A stretch of DNA of 33,034 bases from assembly GCA_947447625.1 (NCBI GenBank), contig CANFKS010000046.1:1-33034 (forward strand), in the 5' to 3' direction. Shown piece by piece: positions 6,976 to 15,455 of this stretch (position 1 is the first letter of the stretch; every line of letters starts with the position of its first letter). The translations under genes were made by a program, and so were the position numbers. This DNA is from Rhodospirillales bacterium (lineage in GTDB: Bacteria; Pseudomonadota; Alphaproteobacteria; Acetobacterales; Acetobacteraceae). The notes under the pieces are model-generated. The model did no database searches. It worked only from the letters and a program-made list of their open reading frames with translations, and had not been told where the DNA came from.

Positions 6976-8604
6976 TTACTTCACTGGCGGCCGGCGCTCG
7001 GCAATGCCGAAATGCGCCTCAAGGGCGCGACCCAGCGTCAGCGCCGCGGCTTCGTCGAACAGGCCGGACATCAGCGTGATGGGATGCGGCACATCATGGG
7101 GGGGGCCTTCGCTCTGGCGGGCCTCGGCGTGCAGGAAGGCAGGCATTTCGCGGGTGCGCAGCGCGGTGAAGCTGGCGCGGATGGTCAGGGCGGGATGGCC
7201 GGTCATGTTGCCGATGATGGTCATGTGCCCGGTGTTCAGGGGGGCGACGAGGACGTCGATGCCGCGGAAGATGCGGTCCATCTCCTGCATGACGCGCCGG
7301 CGCAGGCGGTCGAGCTGGATATGGTCGACGGCGCTGAGGAAGCGGGCCTTGCGGAAGCTGTTGGGCCAGGCGCCGGGGTCTTGCCGGGTGAGGCGGTCGT
7401 CGGTGTCATCGAGGGTCAATTCCTCGAAGGCGGCGGCGGCTTCGGCGAAGAGGATGTTGGAGAGGGCGTCGTAGGGGAGGTCAGGCAGGGTGAGGGGGAG
7501 GGGGGCGATGCCGAGGGCGCGGACGGCGTCGAGGGCTGCGATGTCGAGCGGGTCGGTGAAATCGGCCGCGATGTAGCCGACGCGGAGGTCGGTGGCGGGG
7601 CGGGTGGCGTTCCAGCCGAAGGGGGCGGCGATGGAGGCTTCATCGGCGGCGTCGAAGCCGTTGATGGCGTCGAGCACGAAGGCGATGTCGTCGACCGCGC
7701 GGCAGATCGGGCCGATTTTGTCGAGCGACCAGCACAGCGCCATGGCGCCGGCGCGGGAGACGCGGCCGAAGGTGGGGCGCAGGCCGGTGGCGCCGCAGCG
7801 GGCGGAGGGGGCGAGGATGGAGCCGAGGGTTTCGGTGCCGATCGAGAAGCCGACGAGGCCGGCGGCGGTGGCCGAGGCGGAGCCGGCGCTGGAGCCGCGG
7901 GAGCCTTCCTCGGGGTTCCAGGGGTTGCGGGTGCGCCCGCCGTACCAGATGTCGCCATAGGCGAGGGCGCCGACGCTGGTTTTGCCGAGCAGGACGGCGC
8001 CGGCGGCTTCGAGGCGGCGGACGATGGTGGCATCGGTGTCGGGCACGCGCGTGGCGAAGGGTTCGGCGCCCCAGCCGGTGGTGATGCCGGCGGTGTCGAG
8101 AACGTCCTTCACGGCGTAGGGGATGCCGTGCAGCGGGCCGAGGATGGTGCCGGCGGCGCGCAGCGCGTCGGCCCGGGCGGCCTGGGCGCGGGCGACATCG
8201 GGGGTGACGGTGGCGAAGCAATGCAGGGCGGGGGCGATGCGGGCGATGCGTTCGAGGTAGATCTCGGTCAGGCGCAGCGCGGTGAGGGTGCCGGCTGCGA
8301 GCCAGGCGGTGAGGTGGCGGACCGGGGCGAAGGCGATGTCGGTGTCATGTTCGGGGAGGGGGGGGGCGGCGAGCGGGATGGTGAGCGCGGCCTGGGCGGG
8401 CAGGGTGAAGCCCGGGAGGCGGGGGTCGAACAGGGTGGCGGGGGGGAGGGGGTTGGGCAGGCGGACGGCGCGCCGGCGGAGGGAGAGTTCGATCTGGGGC
8501 GCCAGATTGTCGCGCATCTGGGCGCGTTCGGCGTCGGTGAAGGCGACGCCGTGGAGGCGTTCGGCCGCGCGGATGGTGCTGTCGTCGATGGGAATGTCGG
8601 TCAT
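6976..8604 (-). CDS. Amidase-signature family protein with an N-terminal extension
   Basis: A 542-residue protein with a complete amidase-signature core: K166 (AVKDVL), S238 in SRGSSAGS and nucleophile S262 in GTETLGSILAPS, again 24 residues apart. Roughly 90 residues precede the core, longer than in the other amidase of this window; that segment is helical at first, then Pro/Leu-rich, and I recognise no domain in it. The enzyme should be a cytoplasmic amide or ester hydrolase. The two amidases are clearly different subfamilies: TLGSILAPS here against TCGSIRIPA there. The ATG at 8604 has only a weak ribosome site. A long antisense frame covers this gene but lacks any motif. The 121-bp gap to the divergent MFS gene should hold both promoters. 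Confidence 0.92.
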   Translation of the reverse strand: MTDIPIDDSTIRAAERLHGVAFTDAERAQMRDNLAPQIELSLRRRAVRLPNPLPPATLFDPRLPGFTLPAQAALTIPLAAPPLPEHDTDIAFAPVRHLTAWLAAGTLTALRLTEIYLERIARIAPALHCFATVTPDVARAQAARADALRAAGTILGPLHGIPYAVKDVLDTAGITTGWGAEPFATRVPDTDATIVRRLEAAGAVLLGKTSVGALAYGDIWYGGRTRNPWNPEEGSRGSSAGSASATAAGLVGFSIGTETLGSILAPSARCGATGLRPTFGRVSRAGAMALCWSLDKIGPICRAVDDIAFVLDAINGFDAADEASIAAPFGWNATRPATDLRVGYIAADFTDPLDIAALDAVRALGIAPLPLTLPDLPYDALSNILFAEAAAAFEELTLDDTDDRLTRQDPGAWPNSFRKARFLSAVDHIQLDRLRRRVMQEMDRIFRGIDVLVAPLNTGHMTIIGNMTGHPALTIRASFTALRTREMPAFLHAEARQSEGPPHDVPHPITLMSGLFDEAAALTLGRALEAHFGIAERRPPVK

Positions 8605-8725
8605 GGCGGGAGCCTAGACCGGGTTTGCCGGGGTCGGCAATCGCCGGGATGGAGGGCTGCGTGCGGGGTGGTTGCCGTGAGCGCCGGACCGCCGCAGTTT
8701 GCGCCGCAGTGAGGGAGTGGCGGTC

Positions 8726-9913
8726 ATGACGGGAACGATGCGGCGGAACCTGCTGCTGCTGGCGGCCTGTCAGGCGCTGGGGCAAGCCGCCAATACGATG
8801 ATGTTCGCGGCGACGGCGCTGTCGGTGGGTACGTTTCTGGGCGCGCGGGATTTGGCGACGCTGCCGATCACGATCCAGCATGTCGGTGTGATGCTGTCGG
8901 TGTTTCCCACGGCGCTGCTGATGCAGCGCAAGGGGCGGCGGTTCGGGTTTCGGCTGGGCTCGATGCTGGGGATGTGCGGGGCTGCGATATGTGGGACGGG
9001 GCTGGTGCTGGGCAGCCTGGCGGTGATGTGTCTGGGCGGGTTTGTGCTGGGCTATGCGGTGGCGAATTTGCAGATGTATCGGTTTGCGGCGGTTGAACTG
9101 GTGCCGGGGCCGCTCAAGGCCAAGGCGATTTCATGGGTGACGGCGGGGGGGATTTTGGCCGGGGTGATCGGGCCGGGGCTGGTGCGGCTGACATTCGATC
9201 AGATGGCGCCGATCTATCTGGCGACCTATGCCAGCATGTTCGTGGTGCATGTGCTGGTGTTCACGATCATGTCGTTCATCGCGTTTCCGCCGCCGCGTGA
9301 GCCGGAGACGGTGGAGGGGCCGCAGCGGCCGCTGATCGAGATTGCGATGCAGCCGACATTCATCGTCGCGGTGGCATCTGCGATGGTGGCGTTTGGCACG
9401 ATGTCGTTTCTGATGAGCGCTTCGCCGCTGGCGATCGTGGGCTGCGGGTTGCCGCAGACCGAGGCGCATTTTGTGATTTTTCTGCATGTGATGGGGATGT
9501 TCGTGCCGTCGCTGTTCACGGGGAATTTGATCGGGCGGTATGGCGTGCTGAATGTGATGATGGCGGGGGCGGTGATCCTGGCGTTGGCGGTGCTGCCGGC
9601 GATGGCGGGGGAGGGGGCGTGGAATTTCCGCATCGCGCTGACATTGACCGGGGTGGGCTGGAATTTTCTGTTCGTGGGGGCGACGACCTTGGTGACGACG
9701 ACGTACCGGCCGAGCGAGCGGGGCAAGGCGCAGGCGTTGAATGACTTCCTGATGTTCGGCACCACGGCGTCATCGAGTTTTCTGGCGGCGTTTCTGCTCG
9801 ACAGGTACGGCTGGTTCACGCTCAACGCGATCGCGCTGGTGTTGATCGCGATTGCGCTGGTGTCGGTGGCGTGGATGCGGTTTCAGCAGCGGGACACGCC
9901 GGCCGGGGCCTGA
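8726..9913 (+). CDS. Major facilitator superfamily transporter
   Basis: A 395-residue, very hydrophobic protein with about twelve membrane segments and a polar central loop (near residues 188-203, PPPREPETVEG) between two halves. The basic motif RKGRRFG near residue 68, between helices 2 and 3, is the degenerate MFS motif A. MFS proteins are inner-membrane uniporters, symporters or antiporters; substrate and direction cannot be read from sequence. The ATG at 8726 is chosen for GAGGGAG eight bases upstream. It is divergent from the second amidase, which makes uptake of the amidase substrate or export of a product possible (inference). Its stop is seven bases from the stop of the converging metalloprotease gene, leaving no room for a separate terminator. 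Confidence 0.88.
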   Translation: MTGTMRRNLLLLAACQALGQAANTMMFAATALSVGTFLGARDLATLPITIQHVGVMLSVFPTALLMQRKGRRFGFRLGSMLGMCGAAICGTGLVLGSLAVMCLGGFVLGYAVANLQMYRFAAVELVPGPLKAKAISWVTAGGILAGVIGPGLVRLTFDQMAPIYLATYASMFVVHVLVFTIMSFIAFPPPREPETVEGPQRPLIEIAMQPTFIVAVASAMVAFGTMSFLMSASPLAIVGCGLPQTEAHFVIFLHVMGMFVPSLFTGNLIGRYGVLNVMMAGAVILALAVLPAMAGEGAWNFRIALTLTGVGWNFLFVGATTLVTTTYRPSERGKAQALNDFLMFGTTASSSFLAAFLLDRYGWFTLNAIALVLIAIALVSVAWMRFQQRDTPAGA

Positions 9914-9920
9914 AGCCGGG

Positions 9921-12323
9921 TTAGATCGGCATGCCCGGCGGGGGCGGCAGGGTGGCCGGGTCGCGGAAGCGATCGGGGGCTGCCGTGAAGCCGGCGATCG
10001 CGGCGAGGGCGGCGCGGCGATGGGCGCGGGTCAGCGGATCGGAAGGCGGCAGGGCGGCGATGCTGGCGCGCAGATCCTCGATGACGTCCTCGGCGATGGC
10101 TTGCACGATGGGGGAGGCGGCGGGGCTGGCGGCGAGGGCCAGGAGGTGGCGCAAAGCGACGTGTTCGATGCGCTGCTTGACGGCCTGAGCGAGGCCGGTT
10201 TCGGGGGCGGCGTGCCAGGTGGCGTCGAGTGCCGCGGCGAGGACTTCGTGCAGGCTGGGCAGGGTTGTGTCGCGCTGGTGGTATTCGACCAGGCGGGCGG
10301 CGCGCTGGGGGCTGAAGAGGAGGGCGAAGCTGTGGGTGGCGGCACCTTCGGCGGCGGCGAGGGGGTCGAAGGTGAGGCCGGTATGGGCGGGGAAGGAGTC
10401 GCGGGTGCGCTCGTATTCGGGGGGGCGGGGGGGGAGGAGGCGCAGGAGGTCCTCGCGCAGGGTGAGGACGGAGGGCGCGATGGTGGCGAGGACGGCGTGC
10501 AGGCCGCGGCGCTGGTCTTCGGCGGGGACCATCTGGGTGATGAACTGGCCGTCGCCGCGCAGGGCGTAGCGGAAATCGAGGCCGCCCACGAGTTTGACCG
10601 CGGCTTCGGTCTGGTAGCGATGGAGCAGATAGAGGGGCACCAGGACGTCGGCCAGCAGGGCCATCGGGCGGCCGGGCTTGAGGGCGGCCTCGCCGAAGCG
10701 GGCCATGGCGGCGGCGCGGATGTCGAGCAGGCGCAGGAGTTCGTCGGCGGCGTCGGCCCCGGTGTCCCAGTTGTGGCCCTTGGGGTGGACGCCGGTTTCG
10801 GGGACGGCGTCTTGTTGGGCGATGGTGTAGAGGCCGGCGCGGGCGGCGTCTTCGATGATGCGGTTGAGGCCTTCGGTTTCCTGCTCGGGCGTGGTGCCGG
10901 GGGGGAACTGGTGGTAGCCCCAGGTGATGGAGATTTCGTCCCAGCGGCCGATCTGGAGGCCGTAGGCTGCGGAGAGGTCGACGCGGCCGTTGCCGTCGAG
11001 CTTGAGGAGGGGGGCGGGATAGTCGCAGACCGACATGTCCTGGCTCAGGGTGCTGGCGACGTGGTTGTGGTCCAGGCCGAGGGTGTGGCCGACTTCGTGG
11101 GCGGAGAGTTGGCGCAGGCGGGCCATCATCAGTTCGTGGATGTCCGGGCAGGGGGTGCTGTCCGCGTAGGGGGAGAGCAGGGCCTCGGAGATCATGCGCA
11201 GGTGGCGGTCGCGCAGCGCGGTGAGGGTGACGACGCCTTGCAGGATTTCGCCGGTGCGCGGGTCCCAGATCATTTTGCCGTTGGAGAAGCCGCGGGTGGC
11301 GCGGGGCACCCAGGTGATGATGTTGTAGCGGATGTCGATCGGGTCGGCGTCCTCGGGGAGGAGTTCGACCTGGAAGGCGTTGCGGAAGCCGGCGGCCTCG
11401 AAGGCCGTGTTCCACCAGCGGGCGCCTTCGAGGAGGGCGGTGCGCATCGGCTCGGGGGCGCCGCGGTCGATGTGGTAGAGGATCGGCTTGACGGGTTCAC
11501 TGATGGCGGCCGTGGGGTCGCGTTTTTCGAGGCGGTGGCGCAGCGCGTAGTGGACATCGGGCGGGAGTTCGAGGGAGCGGGCGAAGTCGTGGAAGATGAC
11601 GCTGCTGAAGAAGGAGGCGCGCGGGTCGAACAGGCGCGGCTTGAAGCCCGGTTCGGGGAGGCGGATGAAGCAGGTGCGCACGCGGATGGTGACGGAGCGG
11701 GGGTCGGGCGTGAGGGCGGCGAGGCCTTCGACCTGGCCGTTGCCGAACCAGAAGGGCAAGGGCTGGGCGCGCGGGTTGCTGAAGGTGAGGATGCTTTCGA
11801 CCTGGGTGTTCAACGGGAAGGCGCCGGTGCCTTCAGCGGCGATGGCCGAGCGGGCGGGGTCGATGGTGTAGGGGCCTTGGCCGGTTTTGCCGAGCTGGCC
11901 CGCGATGTCGAAGCTGTCGCGCAGGAAAAAGGCGGTGGCGTCGAGGAGATATCCCGCCTCGGAGCGGGATTGGATGTCGAAGGCCCAGAGAACCGATTCG
12001 GGGAAGGAGGAGCGCACGGCGCGTTGCTGGGCGGGCTCGGGGGAGGAGCTGCGCCAGGCGTAATTGGCGGCGATGAGGAAGAGTTTGGCGCCGCGCTGTT
12101 CGAAGCGGACGACCTGGGGACGGCTGAGATTGCCGCGTTCGAGGCGATAGTCGCCCACGGCATGGGACAGGCGGTCGACATAGAGGAGTTCGGTGCCGGT
12201 TTCGCGCACCAGGATGGCCATCGCGCCGGTGGCTTCGTCGCGGTAGAGCGGCACGAAGCCGTCGGACAGGCGAAGCAGGGGATGGGGGGGCGCGGGCTGG
12301 GGGGCGGTGTTGGGTGCGGTCAT
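9921..12323 (-). CDS. Zinc-dependent metalloprotease of the metzincin type (DUF5117/DUF4953-like)
   Basis: An 800-residue protein with a full metzincin zinc motif HEVGHTLGLDH: H409, H413 and H419 as ligands and E410 as the base. The region before it (WNTAFEAAGF near 304-313, then a strand-rich part ending in MIWDPRTGEI) resembles bacterial zinc-dependent metalloproteases carrying DUF5117, DUF4953 and DUF5118. The N-terminal 300 residues are beta-rich and the C-terminal 300 helical. Relatives I know of carry secretion signals, but this start shows only a Pro/Ala-rich segment and no membrane helix. No ATG, GTG or TTG extends the frame upstream. A hydrophobic stretch encoded just before the ATG lacks a start codon, so the true start may be non-canonical. 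A long antisense frame covers the gene but is low-complexity. Confidence 0.88.
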   Translation of the reverse strand: MTAPNTAPQPAPPHPLLRLSDGFVPLYRDEATGAMAILVRETGTELLYVDRLSHAVGDYRLERGNLSRPQVVRFEQRGAKLFLIAANYAWRSSSPEPAQQRAVRSSFPESVLWAFDIQSRSEAGYLLDATAFFLRDSFDIAGQLGKTGQGPYTIDPARSAIAAEGTGAFPLNTQVESILTFSNPRAQPLPFWFGNGQVEGLAALTPDPRSVTIRVRTCFIRLPEPGFKPRLFDPRASFFSSVIFHDFARSLELPPDVHYALRHRLEKRDPTAAISEPVKPILYHIDRGAPEPMRTALLEGARWWNTAFEAAGFRNAFQVELLPEDADPIDIRYNIITWVPRATRGFSNGKMIWDPRTGEILQGVVTLTALRDRHLRMISEALLSPYADSTPCPDIHELMMARLRQLSAHEVGHTLGLDHNHVASTLSQDMSVCDYPAPLLKLDGNGRVDLSAAYGLQIGRWDEISITWGYHQFPPGTTPEQETEGLNRIIEDAARAGLYTIAQQDAVPETGVHPKGHNWDTGADAADELLRLLDIRAAAMARFGEAALKPGRPMALLADVLVPLYLLHRYQTEAAVKLVGGLDFRYALRGDGQFITQMVPAEDQRRGLHAVLATIAPSVLTLREDLLRLLPPRPPEYERTRDSFPAHTGLTFDPLAAAEGAATHSFALLFSPQRAARLVEYHQRDTTLPSLHEVLAAALDATWHAAPETGLAQAVKQRIEHVALRHLLALAASPAASPIVQAIAEDVIEDLRASIAALPPSDPLTRAHRRAALAAIAGFTAAPDRFRDPATLPPPPGMPI

Positions 12324-12394
12324 GATGCTGGCCAGTGTGACCGCTGCGCCGGCTGCGTCAATGTGAGGTGCATCTGCGGATGTTTCACGGGGGG

Positions 12395-12432
12395 CGATTA
12401 TTCATCGACGTGTCGATTATTCATCGACGTGT
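12395..12432. promoter_or_regulatory. Tandem operator-like repeat between divergent genes
   Basis: A 19-base unit, CGATTATTCATCGACGTGT, occurs twice head to tail (12395-12413 and 12414-12432). Each copy carries a dyad: ATCGAC-GT-GTCGAT, perfect at 12404-12417, and ATCGAC-GT-GTCGTT, nearly perfect at 12423-12436. Dyad centres are 19 bp apart, close to two helical turns. The site lies in the 263-bp gap between the metalloprotease and ABC transporter genes, 72 bp upstream of the protease ATG. Nothing else was recognised in this gap. Confidence 0.6.
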
Positions 12433-12586
12433 CGTTGACGCTGCGGGCTTTGGCGCCGTAGCAGCTTGGGAGGATCGGGATGAGGTGAGCGCGGCGTGGT
12501 TTCGATGATGCCTTGGCACAACAACCGGAGGGATGCCGTGAGCGGCGCCACCGGGACATGAGCCCTTGCGTTCGCCCGGGGCGGGC

Positions 12587-13492
12587 ATGACGACGGCTGG
12601 ATCAGGGGGTGGTCTTCGCAGGGGGGCTTCTCCGGTGCTGGTTTCCCGCGCGGGCGTGCTGACGGCGATGGGTGTGGGGCCGTTCGCGCTGTTTGCGCTG
12701 CTGTTTCTGCTGCTGCCGACATCGAACCTGCTGATCGGGGCGTTTCAGGATGGCGACGGCACTCCGACATGGGCCAATATTGCGGGGTTGCTGACGCCGT
12801 CGGTGATTGCGGCGTTTCGGGTCAGCATCATCGTCAGTGCGGTCTCGGCGGTGCTGGGGGCGGCGGCGGGGCTTGCGGTGGCGCTGGCGTTGCGCGGCGA
12901 TGCTATTCCGCAGGTGATCCGCCAGGCGGTGCTGACGGTGTCCGGCGTGGCGTCGAACTTTGCGGGCGTGCCGCTGGCCTTCGCGTTTTTGGCGACGCTG
13001 GGGCGGACGGGGCTGGTGACGGTGATCCTGAAGTCGTGGTTCGGGGTGGATCTCTATGCGAGCGGGTTCAATCTGCTGTCGATTGTCGGGCTGGTTTTCA
13101 CCTATCTCTATTTTCAGATGCCTCTGATGGTGCTGGTGATCATGCCGGCGGTGGAGGGGGTGAAGCGGGATTGGGCGGAGGCGGCGGCGATGCTGGGGGC
13201 GTCGCCGGCGCAGTTCATGCTGCGCATCGTGGCGCCGGTGCTGGCGCCCAGTGTGATCGGGGCGGCGTTGCTGTTGTTCGCCAATGCGTTCGGCGCGGTG
13301 GCAACGGCCTATGCGTTGACGGGGAGTTCGGTCAACCTGGTGACGATCCTGTTGTTTGCGCAGATCCGCGGCGATGTGCTGCATGATCCGAACCTGGGCT
13401 ATGCGCTGGCGCTGGGCATGGTGGTGGTGACCGGGTTGTGCAACGTGGCGTATTTGCGGTTGCGCGCGTTTTCGGATCGGCGGCTGCGATGA
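12587..13492 (+). CDS. ABC transporter permease (PotB/CysU/FbpB-like)
   Basis: A 301-residue inner-membrane permease with about six hydrophobic segments after a short polar N-terminus. The cytoplasmic coupling loop EAAAMLGASPAQFMLRIVAP (about 198-217) is the EAA motif that docks onto the ATPase. The family matches the first permease of polyamine, sulfate, thiamine or Fe(III) type I importers. The ATG at 12587 follows a G-rich tract, and a TTG at 12566 would add seven polar residues. It is the first gene of a three-gene operon (next gene overlaps by four bases) and diverges from the metalloprotease. The substrate is undefined because no binding protein is encoded alongside. Confidence 0.9.
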   Translation: MTTAGSGGGLRRGASPVLVSRAGVLTAMGVGPFALFALLFLLLPTSNLLIGAFQDGDGTPTWANIAGLLTPSVIAAFRVSIIVSAVSAVLGAAAGLAVALALRGDAIPQVIRQAVLTVSGVASNFAGVPLAFAFLATLGRTGLVTVILKSWFGVDLYASGFNLLSIVGLVFTYLYFQMPLMVLVIMPAVEGVKRDWAEAAAMLGASPAQFMLRIVAPVLAPSVIGAALLLFANAFGAVATAYALTGSSVNLVTILLFAQIRGDVLHDPNLGYALALGMVVVTGLCNVAYLRLRAFSDRRLR

Positions 13493-14265
13493 AGGGGGGC
13501 ACGCTGTGGCGGCGCATCGTGCTGGGGGTGATGGGACTCTATCTCTTCGTGCCGTTGCTGGGGGTGGCCGAGTTCTCGCTGCGGATGCGGCGCGGGGTCT
13601 ATAGTTTCGATGCGTTTGCCGCGGTGTTTGCGGATGGCCGGTTCCGGGAGACGTTTCTGTATTCCTCGGCGCTGGCGGTTGTCACGGTGGTGATCGGCAT
13701 GGTGCTGATCGTGCCGGCGGCCTATGCGGTCCGGCTCTATGCGCCGCGGTTGCGCGCGATGGTGGAGTTCGTGACGTTGTTGCCGCTGGTGGTGCCGGCG
13801 ATTGTGATCGTGTTCGGCTATATGCGGCTGTTCGGCTCGCAGTCCTGGCTGCCGCTGACGGATACGGAGATCGGTTCGGATGCGCTGCTGGCGTTCGGCT
13901 ATGTGATCCTGGCCTTGCCCTATCTCTATCGCAGCGTGGATGCGGGGTTGACGTCGATGGATGTGCGGAATTTGACGGAGGCGGCGGAAAGCCTTGGCGC
14001 GCGGCCGTGGACGATCATGCTGCGCGTGGTGCTGCCCAATATCCGCACGGCGCTGCTGAGCGGGGCGTTTTTGACGGCGGCGATCGTGCTGGGGGAATTC
14101 ACGTTTGCCAGCCTGCTCAACCGGCCCGGTTTCGGGCCCTACATGCAGTTGCTCGGGGCCAATCGGGCCTATGAGCCTGCTGCGCTTTCGCTTGTCGCGT
14201 TTGCCCTGACCTGGGGCCTGATGGTGCTGATCGGCGCTTTCAGTGGCCGTCGCACCGGAGCTTGA
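13489..14265 (+). CDS. ABC transporter permease (PotC-like)
   Basis: A 258-residue partner permease. Its ATG overlaps the TGA of the first permease (ATGA), so translation is probably coupled. It has about six membrane segments, with the EAA coupling loop EAAESLGARPWTIMLRVVLP at about 164-183. A positively charged N-terminus (MKGGTLWRR) precedes the first helix. It forms the membrane channel with the preceding permease. The frame open upstream of this start only shadows the first permease gene. Confidence 0.9.
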   Translation: MKGGTLWRRIVLGVMGLYLFVPLLGVAEFSLRMRRGVYSFDAFAAVFADGRFRETFLYSSALAVVTVVIGMVLIVPAAYAVRLYAPRLRAMVEFVTLLPLVVPAIVIVFGYMRLFGSQSWLPLTDTEIGSDALLAFGYVILALPYLYRSVDAGLTSMDVRNLTEAAESLGARPWTIMLRVVLPNIRTALLSGAFLTAAIVLGEFTFASLLNRPGFGPYMQLLGANRAYEPAALSLVAFALTWGLMVLIGAFSGRRTGA

Positions 14266-14269
14266 TTGC

Positions 14270-15385
14270 ATGAGTTTCCTGACCGTTCACGGTTTGCGCA
14301 AGGCATTCGGCCCGGTGGTGGCGGTGCAGGATTTCAGCCTGGAGGCTGAGCGGGGGGAGTTCATTTCGCTGTTGGGTCCGTCGGGCTGCGGCAAGACCAC
14401 GGTGTTGCGCATGATCGCGGGGTTCGAGAGGCCGACGGCGGGGCGGGTGGTGATCGATGGCGAGGATGTGACGGATTTGCCGACGCGGGCGCGGCGGATC
14501 GGCATGGTGTTCCAGTCCTACGCGTTGTTCCCGAACCTGACGGTGGAGGGGAATATCGCGTTTGGCTTGAAAGTGGCCGGGATAGGGCGCGAGGCGATCG
14601 CCACGCGGGTGAAGGAGATGCTGGGGCTGATCGGGTTGCAGCAACTGGGCGGGCGCTACCCGATGGAATTGTCGGGCGGGCAGCAGCAGCGGGTGGCGCT
14701 GGCCCGCGCCGTTGCGATCCGTCCGCGCATCCTGCTGCTCGACGAGCCGCTCTCGGCGCTGGATGCCAAGATCCGGGTGTCGCTGCGCGAGGAGGTGCGG
14801 GGGATTCAGCGCGAGTTGGGGATCACGGCGATTTTTGTCACGCACGACCAGGAGGAGGCGCTGGCCCTGTCGCACCGGGTGGTGGTGATGAGCGAGGGGT
14901 GGGTGGAGCAGACCGGGACGCCTGCGGAGGTTTATCGCACGCCGCGCACGCCGTTTGTCGCGACCTTCGTGGGCACCGCCAATGTGTTGCCGTGCCGGAT
15001 CGAGGCTGCCGCGGGCAAGGTGGTGCGCTATGGGGCGGCGCGGTTGACGGCTGGCCAGGCGGTGACGGGGGCGGTGGGGGAGATCGTGCAATTCGCAGTG
15101 CGGCCCGAGGCAATCGGGTTGCAGCGCTTCGAGGGGGCGAGCAACAGCCTGGCGGCGGTGGTGCAGGATACACGTTTTTTGGGGCCGGTGGTGCGGCTGC
15201 GGGTGATGCTGGAGGGCGGGCTGCCTGCGGTTGTCGATGTGCATGGCGAGGGGGCGCGGGATGTGCCGGCGGCGGGGGCGGCGGTGCATTTATGGTTCCG
15301 TCCCGAGAGTCTCCAGGTGCTGGATCGGCATGGGCATGGCGCGCGGGCGGCGGGTTCGGGGCCGGGCGGTTCGAGCGGGCCGTGA
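14270..15385 (+). CDS. ABC transporter ATP-binding protein (PotA/CysA/FbpC-like, with TOBE domain)
   Basis: A 371-residue nucleotide-binding subunit. Walker A GPSGCGKT is at 36-43, the Q-loop at about Q82, signature LSGGQ at 134-138, Walker B ILLLDEP at 154-160, and the switch histidine at H192 (FVTHD). After about residue 235 a strand-rich C-terminal part fits the TOBE regulatory domain of the CUT1/polyamine/iron importer ATPases. It powers the two permeases encoded just upstream (four-base gap; ribosome site CGGAG nine bases before the ATG). The tail is Gly/Ser-rich and probably disordered. It converges on the GTPase gene across 70 bp, with only a weak dyad there. Confidence 0.93.
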   Translation: MSFLTVHGLRKAFGPVVAVQDFSLEAERGEFISLLGPSGCGKTTVLRMIAGFERPTAGRVVIDGEDVTDLPTRARRIGMVFQSYALFPNLTVEGNIAFGLKVAGIGREAIATRVKEMLGLIGLQQLGGRYPMELSGGQQQRVALARAVAIRPRILLLDEPLSALDAKIRVSLREEVRGIQRELGITAIFVTHDQEEALALSHRVVVMSEGWVEQTGTPAEVYRTPRTPFVATFVGTANVLPCRIEAAAGKVVRYGAARLTAGQAVTGAVGEIVQFAVRPEAIGLQRFEGASNSLAAVVQDTRFLGPVVRLRVMLEGGLPAVVDVHGEGARDVPAAGAAVHLWFRPESLQVLDRHGHGARAAGSGPGGSSGP

Positions 15386-15455
15386 CGTCTGATCGCAGCC
15401 GGCATCCGGGCTGGTTCGGACTATCGGGGCATTGCGGCCTGGTGCGGAGGCTGGT

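Noticed and set aside
6940-8712. Plus-strand open frame of 590 codons opposite the second amidase
   Set aside because: Composition is almost only Gly, Ala, Glu, Asp and Val, with no domain; the opposite strand encodes an intact amidase triad.
9852-12461. Plus-strand open frame of 869 codons opposite the metalloprotease
   Set aside because: Gly/Glu/Ala/Asp low-complexity translation with no motif. The minus-strand frame has a complete metzincin zinc site; the antisense frame is a by-product of high GC.
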